From Actinoplanes sp. DH11 (GTDB taxonomy: Bacteria > Actinomycetota > Actinomycetes > Mycobacteriales > Micromonosporaceae), in assembly GCF_020873875.1 (NCBI RefSeq), contig NZ_JAHWGU010000013.1, positions 154,955 through 218,954 on the forward strand: a stretch of DNA of 64,000 nucleotides. The letters are read 5' to 3'. Positions 26,770 to 36,706 of this stretch are shown here, one piece after another (position 1 is the stretch's first letter; every line of letters starts with the position of its first letter). The notes below the pieces were generated by a model that saw only the letters and a program-made list of their open reading frames with translations, was not told the DNA's origin and did no database searches. A program made the position numbers and the translations under genes.

Positions 26770-28890
26770 TCAGACGGTGAACCGCCCGACCAGCCCGGTC
26801 AGGCGCTGCGCCGTGGCCGTCAGCTCGTCCGCGGCCCGGTGCGCCTCGGCGACCGAGCGGCGGGTGCCCTCCATGGCACCGCTGACGGTTCCGATGCCCT
26901 CCGCGATGTCCCGGCTCCCGTGCGCCGCCTCGGAGATGTTTCGGGCCATCTCGGCGGTCGTGGCGGCCTGTTCCTCGACGGCCGCGGCGATCGCCGTCTG
27001 GAAGTCGTTGACCTGGGCGATCCGGGACGAGATCGCGTCGATGGCGGTGACCGCGCGGGCGGTGTCCGCCTCGATCGCGGCGACCCGGGCGGTGACGTCC
27101 TCGGTGGCCCGGGCGGTCTCCTGGGCGAGTTCCTTGACCTCGCCGGCGACGACCGCGAAGCCCTTGCCGGTCTCGCCGGCCCGGGCCGCCTCGATCGTCG
27201 CGTTCAGGGCGAGCAGGTTGGTCTGCTCGGCGATGTTGGCGATCAGCTTGACCACCTCGGCGATCGCCGAGGTGGAGGCGCGCAGCTCGGTGATCACGCC
27301 GGCCGCCGCGGCGGTCAGGCCGACACCGTCCCGGCCGGCCTGCGCGGCCTCCTGGGCGTTGTGCGAGATCTCGGTGATCGAGGCGCCCATCTGCTCGGCG
27401 CCGGCGGCCACCGTCTGCACCACGTGCGACACCGTGTCGGCCGAGACGCTCACCGTGCCGGCCCGGTCGGCGGCCGTGTCGGAGGCGCTGGAGAGTTCAC
27501 CACCTGTCGCCGCGACCCGCCGGGCGGTGCCGGCGACCTCGTCGGACACCCCGGTCACCTCGAGGATCACCGATCGCAGCTCGGTGGCCGCGGTGTTCAG
27601 CGCGGTCGCCGCCTCGCCGATCTCGTCGTGGCCCCGGTCCTCGGCCGAGACGGTCAGATCCCGGGAGGCCAGCCTGGTCAGTGCGCCGGTGACCCGGCCC
27701 AGCCGGCGGGAGAGCCGGGCCGCCTGGTACCACGCGACCACCGCACCGACCAGCGCCAGCAGGACGGCGGCGATCACGAACGCGGTGAGCATGGTGCTGC
27801 GCCCGTCCCGGACGGCTTCGACGGTGCGCTCGGCGTCCGCGTCGTACCCGCCGACCGCGACCGCCCACTGGTACGGCCCGTAGTAGGCCACCGTCGTGGT
27901 GGTGGGGCCGGCCTGCGCCCCGGCCGAGCCGGGCAGCTGATATCTGGTCCGCCAGGTGGCGCCGTCCTCGAGCTGCGGCGCCTGGGTGACGATCTCCTCG
28001 ACGTACCGGGTGCCGGCGGCGTCGGTGGCTTCCAGGCCGTTGGTCCCGGCAGCGCCGGACAGGCTGGAGGCGATCACCCGGCCCCGGTCGGCCGGCAGGG
28101 TGCTGTAGACGCTCACCCAGCCGTTCTGCCCGACCTGCTGACCGGAGATGGCCGACACCAGGTTCTTCAGCGCCTCGGCCTGCGGGACGCCGACGAAGTA
28201 CGCGCCGATCACGTCGCCGTCGGCGTCCTTCACCGGGTCGTACGCGGTGATGTACCAGGTGTCGACCACCTGCGCCACACCTCGGTACGACTTTCCGGCC
28301 TTGATCGCGGCCGCCACCGCGTTGGGCTTGCCGTCCGCGCCGACCGCCGGGATGTACGTGCCGATCGCCCGGGTGCCGGCCTTGCTGCGCACCGTGGTGG
28401 CGACCCGCAGCAGGTCCCCGGCGGCGTTCATCCGCTGGAACAGGGTGATCTCGCCGCCGACCAGGTCCTTCGTGTCGTCGACGAGCGGCGTGGACCGGTC
28501 CGGGTCGGTGTTCTGCCCGAGCCAGGTGCCGGCGACGGTCACCCGGGGCAGCGTCACCCGGGTCTTCTCCTGGTTGACCTGGTTCGTCGCGGTCCAGGTG
28601 GCGGTGCGCTTCGCCAGGCGTACGCCGCCGCGCTGCTCGAGAAGACCGGAGGCGCTGTTCATGCCGACGTCGACGCCGTTCTGCACCTCGTCACCGACGG
28701 TCTGCACCAGCGTGGTGACGGCCGAGGCGGTGCGGTCCAGTTCGGCCTGGTTCTGCTGGAGCACCTCGCGCTGGGTGCTGTCCGCGAACCTGGCGCTCTG
28801 CCAGGCGCCGACCAGCACCAGGACCAGCGCGGTGACGAGGACGCTGCCCAGACCGAGGATGAGCAGCTGATGAAGGATGCGAAGCCGCAT
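26770..28890 (-). CDS. methyl-accepting chemotaxis protein with extracellular Cache-type sensor
   Basis: 706 residues. One membrane segment at residues ~5-30 ([22 protein letters not shown]), a large extracellular sensor region of single-Cache type (about 35-350), a second membrane segment ([23 protein letters not shown]), HAMP, then the cytoplasmic signalling domain with the conserved tip [19 protein letters not shown]. It would report an external ligand to CheA/CheW and the flagellar motor. A FliA-type promoter lies immediately upstream (28900-28926), so the mRNA leader would be only a few bases long. Implies a motile life stage. Confidence 0.93.
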   Translation of the reverse strand: MRLRILHQLLILGLGSVLVTALVLVLVGAWQSARFADSTQREVLQQNQAELDRTASAVTTLVQTVGDEVQNGVDVGMNSASGLLEQRGGVRLAKRTATWTATNQVNQEKTRVTLPRVTVAGTWLGQNTDPDRSTPLVDDTKDLVGGEITLFQRMNAAGDLLRVATTVRSKAGTRAIGTYIPAVGADGKPNAVAAAIKAGKSYRGVAQVVDTWYITAYDPVKDADGDVIGAYFVGVPQAEALKNLVSAISGQQVGQNGWVSVYSTLPADRGRVIASSLSGAAGTNGLEATDAAGTRYVEEIVTQAPQLEDGATWRTRYQLPGSAGAQAGPTTTTVAYYGPYQWAVAVGGYDADAERTVEAVRDGRSTMLTAFVIAAVLLALVGAVVAWYQAARLSRRLGRVTGALTRLASRDLTVSAEDRGHDEIGEAATALNTAATELRSVILEVTGVSDEVAGTARRVAATGGELSSASDTAADRAGTVSVSADTVSHVVQTVAAGAEQMGASITEISHNAQEAAQAGRDGVGLTAAAAGVITELRASTSAIAEVVKLIANIAEQTNLLALNATIEAARAGETGKGFAVVAGEVKELAQETARATEDVTARVAAIEADTARAVTAIDAISSRIAQVNDFQTAIAAAVEEQAATTAEMARNISEAAHGSRDIAEGIGTVSGAMEGTRRSVAEAHRAADELTATAQRLTGLVGRFTV

Positions 28891-28899
28891 ATCTCCCAG

Positions 28900-28926
28900 A
28901 TCGGCACGACTTGCCGAGATGCTGAG
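28900..28926 (-). promoter_or_regulatory. FliA-type (sigma-28-like) promoter of the chemoreceptor gene
   Basis: On the minus strand CTCA (28926-28923), 17 bases, then GCCGATCT with GCCGAT at 28905-28900, ten bases before the ATG. This agrees with the CTCA-N15-17-GCCGA pattern of flagellar sigma factors as I recall it for Actinoplanes. Confidence 0.6.
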
Positions 28927-28959
28927 GCGGCCCGCCGCATCGCGCGACGGGCCGCCTCA
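28923..28959 (-). terminator. hairpin terminator of aceE
   Basis: tgaggcggcccg and cgggccgcctca form a perfect 12-bp stem around 13 bases, 18 bases after the aceE stop. Its distal arm overlaps the CTCA of the chemoreceptor promoter. Confidence 0.75.
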
Positions 28960-28976
28960 TCGGCTGCTTCAGCGGA

Positions 28977-31715
28977 TCAGCTGTCGCCGCCGGTCTCGCC
29001 CACGGGCGCGGCGTTGACGTCGTCGATCGCGTACTTCCGGGCCGCCTCGGCGGGCACGTGCTTCGCCACCTTGCCGCGCAGCGCGAGCTCGCGCAGCGTC
29101 GCCACGGTGACCGACTCGCCGTCCACGTGGAAGTGGCGGCGCAGCGCGTGCCGGGTGTCGCTCATGCCGAAGCCGTCGGTGCCGAGCGAGGTGTACCCGT
29201 TCGGTACCCACCGGCTGATCAGGTCGGGCACCGCGCGCATCCAGTCGCTGACCGCGACCGACGGGCCCTCGGTGTTCTCCAGCTTCTGCTGGATGTACGG
29301 CTTGCGGGGCTCGTCGCCCGCGTGCAGCAGGTTGTGCTCCTCCGCCTCGATGGCGTCGCGGCGCAGCTCGGTCCAGGAGGTGACCGACCAGACGTCGGCG
29401 CTCACGCCCCAGTCCTGGGCGAGCAGTTCCTGTGCCTTGAGCGCCCAGCGCATGCCGGTGCCGGAGGCGAGCAGCTGCGCCTTCGGGCCGTCCGTCGCCT
29501 GGCCCTCGCTGAACCGGTAGATGCCCTTGAGCAGGCCCTCGACGTCCACGTTCGCCGGCTCGGCGGGCTGGATGGCCGGCTCGTTGTAGATGGTGAGGTA
29601 GTAGAAGATGTTCTCCTGCTTCTCGCCGTACATCCGGTGCAGGCCGTTCTCGACGATGTGCGCGATCTCGAACGCGAACGCCGGGTCGTACGCCACCACG
29701 GCCGGGTTGGTCGCCGCGATCAGCAGCGAGTGCCCGTCCTCGTGCTGCAGGCCCTCACCGTTGAGCGTGGTCCGCCCCGCGGTGGCACCCAGCAGGAAGC
29801 CGCGGGTCATCTGGTCGGCGGCCGCCCAGAGCTCGTCGGCGGTGCGCTGGAAGCCGAACATCGAGTAGAAGATGTACAGCGGGATCATCGGCTCGTCGTG
29901 CGTCGCGTACGACGTGCCGGCGGCGATGAAGCTCGCGGTCGATCCGGCCTCGTTGATGCCCTCGTGCAGGATCTGGCCGTTCGTCGCCTCCTTGTAGGAC
30001 AGGAACAGCTCCCGGTCCACGGAGGTGTAGGTCTGGCCGTGCGGCGAGTAGATCTTCTTGGTCGGGAAGAGCGAGTCCATGCCGAAGGTGCGGGCCTCGT
30101 CCGGGATGATCGGCACCCACCGGGCGCCGAACTCCTTGTCCTTCATGAGGTCCTTGAGCAGCCGGACGAACGCCATCGTGGTGGCGACCTTCTGCTTGCC
30201 GCTGCCCCGCTTGATGTCGCCGAACACCTTGGAGTCCGGGATCGCCAGCGACTTCGCCTTGGTCCGCCGGCTCGGGATCGAGCCGCCCAGGTCACGCCGG
30301 CGCTGCATCATGTACTGGTACTCGTCGGACTTCTCGCCCGGGTGGTAGTACGGCGGGAGGTACGGGTTCTCCTCGAGCTGCTTGTCGCTGATGTCGAGGT
30401 AGAGCCGGTCGCGGAAACCCTTGAGGTCGTCGAGGGTCAGCTTCTTCATCTGGTGCGTGGCGTTGCGGGCCTCGAAGTGCGAGCCGAGCGTCCAGCCCTT
30501 GATGGTCTTGGCGAGGATCACCGTCGGCTGCCCGGTGTGCTCGCTGGCCGCCTTGTACGCCGCGTAGAGCTTGCGGTAGTCGTGACCGCCGCGCTTGAGG
30601 TTCCACACCTCGTCGTCGGTCATGTTCTCGACCAGCTTGCGGGTCCGCGGGTCACGGCCGAAGAAGTGCTCGCGGACGTACGCCCCGGACTCGCCCTTGT
30701 AGGTCTGGTAGTCGCCGTCGGGCGTCGCGTTCATCAGGTTGACCAGCGCGCCGTCGGTGTCGGCGGCGAGCAGCGAGTCCCACTCGCGACCCCAGACGAC
30801 CTTGATGACGTTCCAGCCGGCGCCCCGGAAGAACGCCTCCAGCTCCTGGATGACCTTGCCGTTGCCGCGGACCGGGCCGTCGAGACGCTGCAGGTTGCAG
30901 TTGATCACGAAGGTGAGGTTGTCCAGCTCCTCGCGGGCGGCCAGGCCGATCGCGCCGAGCGACTCGACCTCGTCCATCTCGCCGTCGCCGAGGAACGCCC
31001 AGACGTGCTGCTGGCTGGTGTCCTTGATGCCGCGGTTGTGCAGGTACCGGTTGTAGCGCGCCTGGTAGATCGCGTTCAGCGGGCCGAGGCCCATGCTGAC
31101 CGTCGGGAATTCCCAGAAGTTCGGCATCAGGCGCGGGTGCGGGTACGACGGCAGGCCGCCACCCGGGTGCGACAGCTCCTGCCGGAAACCGTCGAGCTGG
31201 TCGGTGCTGAGCCGGCCCTCGAGGTAGGCCCGCGCGTACATGCCGGGGGAGGCGTGCCCCTGGAAGAAGATGTGGTCGCCGCCGCCCGGGTGGTCCTTGC
31301 CCCGGAAGAAGTGGTTCATGCCGACCTCGTAGAGGCTGGCGGACGACGCGTAGGTGGAGATGTGGCCGCCGACGCCGATCTCGGGGCGCTGCGCGCGGTG
31401 CACCAGCATCGCGGCGTTCCACCGGATGTAGGCCCGGATCCGGCGCTCGACGAACTCGTCACCGGGGAACCAGGGCTCGCGCTCCGGCGGAATGGTGTTG
31501 ATGTAGTCGGTGGACGTCAGTGGCGGAACGCCGACCTGTCGCTCCCGGGCCTTCTCCAGGAGGCGCAACATCACATAACGGGCTCTCTTGGCGCCGCGTT
31601 CGTCGATGACTCCGTTGAGCGACTCGACCCACTCGTTGGTTTCCTCGGGGTCGATGTCGGGAAGCTGGCTCGGCAGGCCATCGCTGATCACCGGGCGCTT
31701 GCGCTCCGTGGCCAC
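28977..31715 (-). CDS. aceE: pyruvate dehydrogenase E1 component, homodimeric
   Basis: 912 residues from a GTG at 31715 ([21 protein letters not shown]) with agagga upstream. E1 uses thiamine diphosphate to decarboxylate pyruvate and reductively acetylate the lipoyl group of E2. The ThDP/Mg motif is [14 protein letters not shown]...NCNLQRLDG, and the conserved N-terminal feature [15 protein letters not shown] and the central [14 protein letters not shown] fit AceE. A longer open frame to 32558 is spurious. Divergent from a TetR gene; a tactg-cagta palindrome lies between them. Confidence 0.96.
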   Translation of the reverse strand: MATERKRPVISDGLPSQLPDIDPEETNEWVESLNGVIDERGAKRARYVMLRLLEKARERQVGVPPLTSTDYINTIPPEREPWFPGDEFVERRIRAYIRWNAAMLVHRAQRPEIGVGGHISTYASSASLYEVGMNHFFRGKDHPGGGDHIFFQGHASPGMYARAYLEGRLSTDQLDGFRQELSHPGGGLPSYPHPRLMPNFWEFPTVSMGLGPLNAIYQARYNRYLHNRGIKDTSQQHVWAFLGDGEMDEVESLGAIGLAAREELDNLTFVINCNLQRLDGPVRGNGKVIQELEAFFRGAGWNVIKVVWGREWDSLLAADTDGALVNLMNATPDGDYQTYKGESGAYVREHFFGRDPRTRKLVENMTDDEVWNLKRGGHDYRKLYAAYKAASEHTGQPTVILAKTIKGWTLGSHFEARNATHQMKKLTLDDLKGFRDRLYLDISDKQLEENPYLPPYYHPGEKSDEYQYMMQRRRDLGGSIPSRRTKAKSLAIPDSKVFGDIKRGSGKQKVATTMAFVRLLKDLMKDKEFGARWVPIIPDEARTFGMDSLFPTKKIYSPHGQTYTSVDRELFLSYKEATNGQILHEGINEAGSTASFIAAGTSYATHDEPMIPLYIFYSMFGFQRTADELWAAADQMTRGFLLGATAGRTTLNGEGLQHEDGHSLLIAATNPAVVAYDPAFAFEIAHIVENGLHRMYGEKQENIFYYLTIYNEPAIQPAEPANVDVEGLLKGIYRFSEGQATDGPKAQLLASGTGMRWALKAQELLAQDWGVSADVWSVTSWTELRRDAIEAEEHNLLHAGDEPRKPYIQQKLENTEGPSVAVSDWMRAVPDLISRWVPNGYTSLGTDGFGMSDTRHALRRHFHVDGESVTVATLRELALRGKVAKHVPAEAARKYAIDDVNAAPVGETGGDS

Positions 31716-31850
31716 AGGCAATCCTCTTGGTTGAGTGTCGGTAAACCCGGGCGACCTAGGTGGCGAATCGCTCGGACAGGACCTCCATCCTGCCCCCTTT
31801 CGGTGGGCGTCGTCACGTCTACCCGAGGTGTCAGCGACGCTCGACACATG

Positions 31851-31862
31851 TACTGACCAGTA
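31851..31862. promoter_or_regulatory. palindrome in the aceE / TetR divergent region
   Basis: tactg-ac-cagta, a 5-2-5 inverted repeat typical of small TetR operators, lies 82 bases before the TetR gene and about 136 bases before aceE. Confidence 0.4.
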
Positions 31863-31943
31863 ACTTTCGGCCGGTTCCCGCCGCCACCTGGACACTTCTC
31901 GCCATACTTGAGCAGGCGTTCCAGAATCGATAGGGTGCCCGGC

Positions 31944-32546
31944 GTGGCGCGTACCCGGGAATTCGATGTCGGCGAGGCCGTGACGCGCGCCACCCATCTG
32001 TTCTGGCACCAGGGGTACGAAGCGACCTCGATGCGCGAGCTCGCCGAGCGACTCGGGGTCGGCCAGGGTTCGCTCTACGCCGCGTTCGGCAGCAAGGACG
32101 GCCTCTACCGGGCCGCGCTGGAGCACTACCGGGACACCGTGGCCGCCGTGCCGGCTCACGCTGCCGGCAGCGGCGGCAGTGACGGCGGCGGCGACGTGCG
32201 TGCGATGGTCCGGGCCGTGCTGCTGGACCGGGTCCGGGTCGCCGCCGAGGGCGGGCAGGGCTGCCTGCTCGTCGACGCCGCGGCCGAGCGGCTGCCCGGT
32301 GACCCCGCCACCGGCGCGCTCGTCCGGGACGCGACGGCGGCGATCCGGGAGGCGCTCACCCGGATCCTGACCGCCGCCGCCCGGCGCGGCGAGATCCCGG
32401 CGGGACGCGACCCGGCCGCGCTCGCCGGCTTCCTCGTCACGTTCCTCAACGGACTGCTGATCTCCAGCAAGGTGACGCCGGACCCCGAAGCACTGGCCGC
32501 CGACATCGAGGTCGCGCTGGCGGTCCTGAGTCACCCCGGCCCCTGA
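31944..32546 (+). CDS. TetR-family transcriptional regulator
   Basis: 200 residues from the GTG at 31944 ([20 protein letters not shown]). The helix-turn-helix is [32 protein letters not shown]. The C-terminal part has the [11 protein letters not shown] motif of the group often next to efflux or oxidoreductase genes. Divergent from aceE and followed by the convergent yjbQ, so it may control itself and possibly aceE. Ligand unknown. Confidence 0.88.
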   Translation: MARTREFDVGEAVTRATHLFWHQGYEATSMRELAERLGVGQGSLYAAFGSKDGLYRAALEHYRDTVAAVPAHAAGSGGSDGGGDVRAMVRAVLLDRVRVAAEGGQGCLLVDAAAERLPGDPATGALVRDATAAIREALTRILTAAARRGEIPAGRDPAALAGFLVTFLNGLLISSKVTPDPEALAADIEVALAVLSHPGP

Positions 32547-32583
32547 GCCGCCGCCCACGTCCGGCCCGCCTGCGGTGGGGTGG

Positions 32584-32625
32584 GATCAGCCGGCCAGAAA
32601 CGAGGATCAGCCGGCCAGGAACGAG
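32584..32625 (-). repeat. 21-bp tandem duplication spanning the yjbQ stop codon
   Basis: Two adjacent 21-bp copies (32584-32604 and 32605-32625) differ by one base. The inner copy codes the last residues (FLAG) and the stop of yjbQ. Confidence 0.9.
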
Positions 32626-33011
32626 AACCGGACCTGACGGATCGGGTTGTCGCCGTTCGGGTCGACCAGGCAGATCGACTGCCAGGTGCCGAGGGCGATC
32701 TTCCCGCCGATCACCGGCAGGGTGGCGTAGGGCGGGATCCAGGCCGGCAGCACATGGTCGCGGCCGTGTCCCCGCGAGCCGTGCCGGTGCTGCCACTTGT
32801 CCTCCGCCGGCAACAGGTCGTCGATCGCGGTGAGCAGGTCGTCGTCCGAGCCGGCCCCGGTCTCGATGATCGCCACGCCGGCGGTGGCGTGCGGCACGAA
32901 GACGTGCAGCAGGCCGTCCTGCTCGGAGGCGACGAACCGCTCGGCCTCCCGGGTGATGTCGTGCACCACGGGATGGCTGCCGGTCCGTACGGTGATCAAT
33001 TCGGTACGCAT
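32607..33011 (-). CDS. YjbQ/UPF0047 family protein
   Basis: 134 residues. The family folds as a compact beta barrel and some members have thiamine-phosphate synthase activity in vitro; the physiological role is unclear. Signatures seen: LLHVFVPHATAGVAI (conserved His) and the C-terminal WQSICLVDPNGDNP preceded by LGTWQ. The gene starts three bases after the stop of a 31-codon frame that may encode a small membrane protein. Confidence 0.9.
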   Translation of the reverse strand: MRTELITVRTGSHPVVHDITREAERFVASEQDGLLHVFVPHATAGVAIIETGAGSDDDLLTAIDDLLPAEDKWQHRHGSRGHGRDHVLPAWIPPYATLPVIGGKIALGTWQSICLVDPNGDNPIRQVRFSFLAG

Positions 33012-33014
33012 GGT

Positions 33015-33110
33015 CTATGTATATAGATCCAGCAGCAGGAAGAGCCCGGCGGTACCGGCCAGCCAGCACAGGCAGACCACCAGCCGGCCGGCCGCGTACC
33101 TGAAGATCAT
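33015..33110 (-). CDS. possible 31-aa single-pass membrane protein upstream of yjbQ
   Basis: MIFRYAAGRLVVCLCWLAGTAGLFLLLDLYT begins with a short basic N-terminus and then one hydrophobic segment (about residues 10-28). The stop lies three bases before the yjbQ ATG, a spacing typical of coupled genes, and caggac precedes the ATG. Too short for statistical support; judged on composition and position only. Confidence 0.4.
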   Translation of the reverse strand: MIFRYAAGRLVVCLCWLAGTAGLFLLLDLYT

Positions 33111-33203
33111 GTCCTGAGTACACCACCGGGTGACCGGCGTCCACGCAGAGATCGACACGCTTGATCGGCTGCTGTGCACTGGCAGGCTCACCACTGTTCG
33201 GCA

Positions 33204-35447
33204 ATGCTGAATCGCGTGACCACCCCGCAAAACCTCGACGAGCGGTTCCGCGATGCGGTCTCCGCCCTGCGGTCACCGGAACACCGGCAGGACAGCGGTG
33301 ACCCGGTCCGTGCGGGCAGCACCCTGACCGGCGACCGCACCCGGGAACTCTTCGACGCCCAGCTGACCGCCCGACACCTCGACCTCGCGGCCCGCTGGCT
33401 GCGCAGCTTCAACGAGGGCTTCGCCACCACCGGATCGGCCGGCCACGAGGGCAATGCGGCGGTCGCCGCGGCGCTGCGCGGCGACGACCCGGCACTGCTG
33501 CACCAGCGTTCGGCGGCGTTCTATTGCGTACGGGCGGCGGACCGCGAGCAGGCCGCCGGCAACGACCCGGCCCGCCGCCTCGAGGAAGCCGCCCGGGAGG
33601 TGCTGCGCGGGGTCGTCGCCTCGGTCCGCGACCCGATCACCGGCGGCCGGGACAAACTCTTCGGCAACCCGGCCCTGCACCTGCTCCCGGCGGTGTCCAC
33701 ACCGGGCGGGCACCTGCCCCGGGCGGCCGGGCTGGCGCGGGCGCTGGCCCGGGCCGGCACGGCGCCCTGGCCGGACGACGCGATAGTGGTGGCCTCGTTC
33801 GGCGACGCCGGTGCGAGCGCGCCCGCGGCGGCCGCGGCGTTCGAGGCGGCCGGGCGGCTCGGCGCCGCCGGCACCCCGATGCCGTTGCTGCTGGTCTGCG
33901 AGGACAACGGGGTGGACGCGGGCGACCCGGACGGCTGGGTCGCGACACTGCTGCGCGGCCGGCCGGGGGTGCGCTACAGCTTCGCCGACGGATTCGACCT
34001 GGCCGCGACGTACGACGCGGCGGTCGAGGCCGCCGCATACGTTCGCCGCGAGCGGCGGCCCGCGGTGCTCCGCCTCGCCGCCGTCCACCTGCTCGGCCAG
34101 GCCGGCGACCCGGACACCGGGCACGACCTGAGCCGGGACCCGCTGGTCGGCACGGCCCGGCTGCTCGTCGAGTCCGGTCTGCTCGGCCCGGACGACGTGA
34201 TCACGCGGTACGACGAGGTGGGCTGGCAGGTCCGCAAGGCCGCCGAGGAGGTGCTCGGCGAACCCAAACTGGCCTCGATCGGCGAAATCGTCGCGTCCCT
34301 GGCGCCGCGCCGGCCGCTGCGGGTGTCGCATGCCGTCACCGAGGCCGCCGACCGCGCGGCCGGGCCCGGCGCGAAGGCACGGGCCCAGGTCTTCGGCGGG
34401 CGGCTCCCCGAGCACGCCGGCCCGATGACGCTGGCCCAGATCCTCAACGCGGCACTCACCGACGCGCTCGCCGCCGACCCGGCGCTGCTGCTGCTCGGCC
34501 CCGGCACCACCGGCGGCGGGGCGTACGGGGTGACCACCGGGCTGCTCGAACGCGGTGGCGCGGACCGGGTGCTGGACACCCCGCCGGACGCCACCGCGAT
34601 CCTCGGGCTGGCCCTCGGCGCCGGCACGGCCGGGCTGGTCCCGGTCGCCGAACTGACCGGCCTGGCGGCACTGCACACCGCCGCCGAGCAGTTGCGCGCC
34701 GAGGCCGCCACGATGTCGCTGCTCTCCTCCGGGGCCTACCGCAACCCGCTGGTGCTGCGGGTGCCCGGTCTGGCCCAGCCGTTCGGCCTCGGCGGGCACC
34801 TGACCAACGACAACTCGGTAGCGGTCCTGCGTGACATCCCCGGCATCGTGGTGGCGGTGCCGGCCCGGGCCGCCGACGCCGCCCCGATGCTGCGTTCCTG
34901 CCTGGCCGCGGCGGCCGTGGACGGCACGGTGAGCGTGTTCCTCGAACCGGCCGCCCTCTACCAGACGAGGGACCTCTATCAACAAGGCGACAGCGAGTGG
35001 CTGGCCGCCTATCCGGAGCCCGCCACCTGGTCCGGCGAGCACATCCCGATCGGCCGGGCCCGGGTCTACGGGCTCGGCACCGCCCAGGACCTGACCGTCG
35101 TGACATACGGCAACGGGGTGCGGATGTCGCTCCGCGTCGCTGCCCGGCTCGCCGCGGACGGGTACGGTTCCCGGGTGGTCGATCTTCGCTGGCTGAATCC
35201 GCTGCCCGTCGCTGACCTGGTCCGGGAGGCAACCGCCACCGGCCGGGTGCTCATCGTCGACGAGACGCGGCGTTCGGGCGGCGTCGGCGAAGGAGTGCTG
35301 GCCGCACTTGTCGACGGAGCTTTCGTCGGCGCCGTACGCCGGGTTGCCGCCGCGGACTCCCCGGTCCCGCTCGGTCCGGCCGCCCAACAGGTGCTGGTGG
35401 GAGAGGATGCGATCACACAGGGTGCCCACGCCCTGCTGGCGCGGTAA
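33204..35447 (+). CDS. fused alpha-beta E1 component of a ThDP-dependent 2-oxoacid dehydrogenase
   Basis: About 747 residues. Residues ~20-330 match the E1-alpha subunit and ~400-747 the E1-beta subunit of branched-chain/pyruvate-type dehydrogenases (beta part: MTLAQILNAALTDALAADP..., GGHLTNDNSV, VVDLRWLNPLPVADL, IVDETRRSGGVGEG). The ThDP motif of the alpha half is weakened: GDA at about 199 instead of GDG, with the distal Asn kept in CEDNG about 33 residues later. The expected 'GDG...EALN' middle is Ala-rich. Activity may be reduced or specialised. ATG 33204 chosen; GTG 33216 is possible. No E2/E3 genes adjoin it. Confidence 0.85.
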   Translation: MLNRVTTPQNLDERFRDAVSALRSPEHRQDSGDPVRAGSTLTGDRTRELFDAQLTARHLDLAARWLRSFNEGFATTGSAGHEGNAAVAAALRGDDPALLHQRSAAFYCVRAADREQAAGNDPARRLEEAAREVLRGVVASVRDPITGGRDKLFGNPALHLLPAVSTPGGHLPRAAGLARALARAGTAPWPDDAIVVASFGDAGASAPAAAAAFEAAGRLGAAGTPMPLLLVCEDNGVDAGDPDGWVATLLRGRPGVRYSFADGFDLAATYDAAVEAAAYVRRERRPAVLRLAAVHLLGQAGDPDTGHDLSRDPLVGTARLLVESGLLGPDDVITRYDEVGWQVRKAAEEVLGEPKLASIGEIVASLAPRRPLRVSHAVTEAADRAAGPGAKARAQVFGGRLPEHAGPMTLAQILNAALTDALAADPALLLLGPGTTGGGAYGVTTGLLERGGADRVLDTPPDATAILGLALGAGTAGLVPVAELTGLAALHTAAEQLRAEAATMSLLSSGAYRNPLVLRVPGLAQPFGLGGHLTNDNSVAVLRDIPGIVVAVPARAADAAPMLRSCLAAAAVDGTVSVFLEPAALYQTRDLYQQGDSEWLAAYPEPATWSGEHIPIGRARVYGLGTAQDLTVVTYGNGVRMSLRVAARLAADGYGSRVVDLRWLNPLPVADLVREATATGRVLIVDETRRSGGVGEGVLAALVDGAFVGAVRRVAAADSPVPLGPAAQQVLVGEDAITQGAHALLAR

Positions 35448-35546
35448 ATTGCCACACACTCGGTGCGCCACTTGCGCATGGAGCCCGGAGTGTGTGGACT
35501 ACCCCAAAGGTTCCGGGGAATTCTGACGGCTAGGAGGATTTGGACA

Positions 35547-35978
35547 GTGAGCGCGACCGCGGGTCAGGCCGACGGCGTACGCAGCCTGGCGGACCGGTTC
35601 GGCTTCGAGCCGAGCATGGTGGTCATGGAGATGGGTTACGACGACGATGTCGACGAGGATCTCCGTGAAGCCCTGACCGAACGCGTCGGAGAGCTGGTCG
35701 ACGAGGACACCGACGAGGTGGTCGACGCGGTGCTGTTGTGGTACCGCGACGGCGACGGTGACCTTTTCGAACTGCTCACCGACGCTCTTGGCCCTCTCGC
35801 CGACAACGGCGTGGTGTGGCTGCTTACCCCCAAGGCCGGCCGCGACGGACACGTCGAACCGAGCGAGATCAGCGAGTCGGCGCCCACCGCCGGCCTGCAG
35901 CAGACCTCGACGGTCAACGCCGGCAAGGACTGGACGGGCGCACGGCTCGTCTCCCCGCGGGGTGCCAAGAAGAAGTAG
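35547..35978 (+). CDS. DUF3052 family protein
   Basis: 143 residues from a GTG at 35547 behind taggagga. Acidic middle (YDDDVDEDLREALTERVGELVDEDTDEVVDAVLLWYRDGDGDL) and conserved GVVWLLTPKAGRDGHVEPSEI ... SAPTAGLQQT. This family sits beside aceE and a peroxiredoxin in streptomycetes, as here. Biochemical function unknown. Confidence 0.87.
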   Translation: MSATAGQADGVRSLADRFGFEPSMVVMEMGYDDDVDEDLREALTERVGELVDEDTDEVVDAVLLWYRDGDGDLFELLTDALGPLADNGVVWLLTPKAGRDGHVEPSEISESAPTAGLQQTSTVNAGKDWTGARLVSPRGAKKK

Positions 35979-36040
35979 CTCGCTGCCCCCTCACTACAGG
36001 TCGGCGCCGATCGGGCGCCGGCCCTGGTTAGGCTGAGCCC

Positions 36041-36526
36041 ATGCCGATCGAGGTGGGCCAGCCAGCACCGGACTTCACCCTCAAGGACCAGAACAACCAG
36101 GACGTACGGCTCGCCGACTTCCGCGACCGCAAAGCCGTCCTGCTGGTCTTCTACCCGCTGGCGTTCAGCCGCCGCTGCCACGGCGAGCTCACCGAGGTGC
36201 AGAAAAACCTGGGAGAGTACGCCAACGACACCGTCCAGGTCCTCACCATCAGCGTGGACTCGATCTACAGCCACAAGGTCTGGGCCGAGCAGGAAGGCTT
36301 CGACTTCCCCCTGCTCGCCGACTTCTGGCCGCACGGCGCGGTGGCCGAGGCCTACGGCGTCCTCGACCCCGACCGAGGCTTCGCCAACCGCGGAACCTTC
36401 CTGGTCGACACCACCGGCACCATCCGCTTCGCCGAGATGAACACCCCCGGCGAAGCCCGCGACCAGGCCACCTGGCGAGCCGCCGTGGCCGCCCTGGGCG
36501 CGGGCGGCACGGCGCAGGCAGGGTAG
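36041..36526 (+). CDS. AhpE-type peroxiredoxin
   Basis: 161 residues. Reduces hydroperoxides through a peroxidatic Cys. The motif is FYPLAFSRRCHGEL, where the Cys is kept and the usual Thr three residues before is Ser. No obvious resolving Cys is present, so it is a 1-Cys enzyme that needs an outside thiol (mycoredoxin or similar). Follows DUF3052 by 62 bases and precedes tRNA-Val, a conserved order. Confidence 0.92.
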   Translation: MPIEVGQPAPDFTLKDQNNQDVRLADFRDRKAVLLVFYPLAFSRRCHGELTEVQKNLGEYANDTVQVLTISVDSIYSHKVWAEQEGFDFPLLADFWPHGAVAEAYGVLDPDRGFANRGTFLVDTTGTIRFAEMNTPGEARDQATWRAAVAALGAGGTAQAG

Positions 36527-36553
36527 GATGACGGCTCCGGTGAAACGGGTGCC

Positions 36554-36625
36554 GGGCGCGTAGCTCAGTGGGAGAGCACTCGCCTTACAAGCGAGGGGTC
36601 GCAGGTTCGAAACCTGCCGCGCCCA
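36554..36625 (+). tRNA. tRNA-Val (anticodon UAC)
   Basis: Acceptor gggcgcg pairs with cgcgccc, D arm gctcagtgggagagc, anticodon arm ctcgc-cttacaa-gcgag with TAC at positions 34-36, T arm gcagg-ttcgaaa-cctgc, discriminator A. CCA is not encoded. Confidence 0.95.
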
Positions 36626-36685
36626 CGAACCGGAGGCTCACCGTGTCCGCGGAACGCGCGGACCTGGCCGGCTCGTCATGCTGAC

Positions 36686-36706
36686 TCCGGGGGCCGAGCC
36701 CCCGGA
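36686..36706 (+). terminator. hairpin after tRNA-Val
   Basis: tccgggggc-cga-gcccccgga, a perfect 9-bp stem with a 3-base loop, 61 bases after the tRNA. Confidence 0.7.

Noticed and set aside
28977-32558. aceE extended to 1193 residues
   Set aside because: AceE normally begins near the GTG at 31715; the upstream part overlaps the divergent TetR gene and its promoter.
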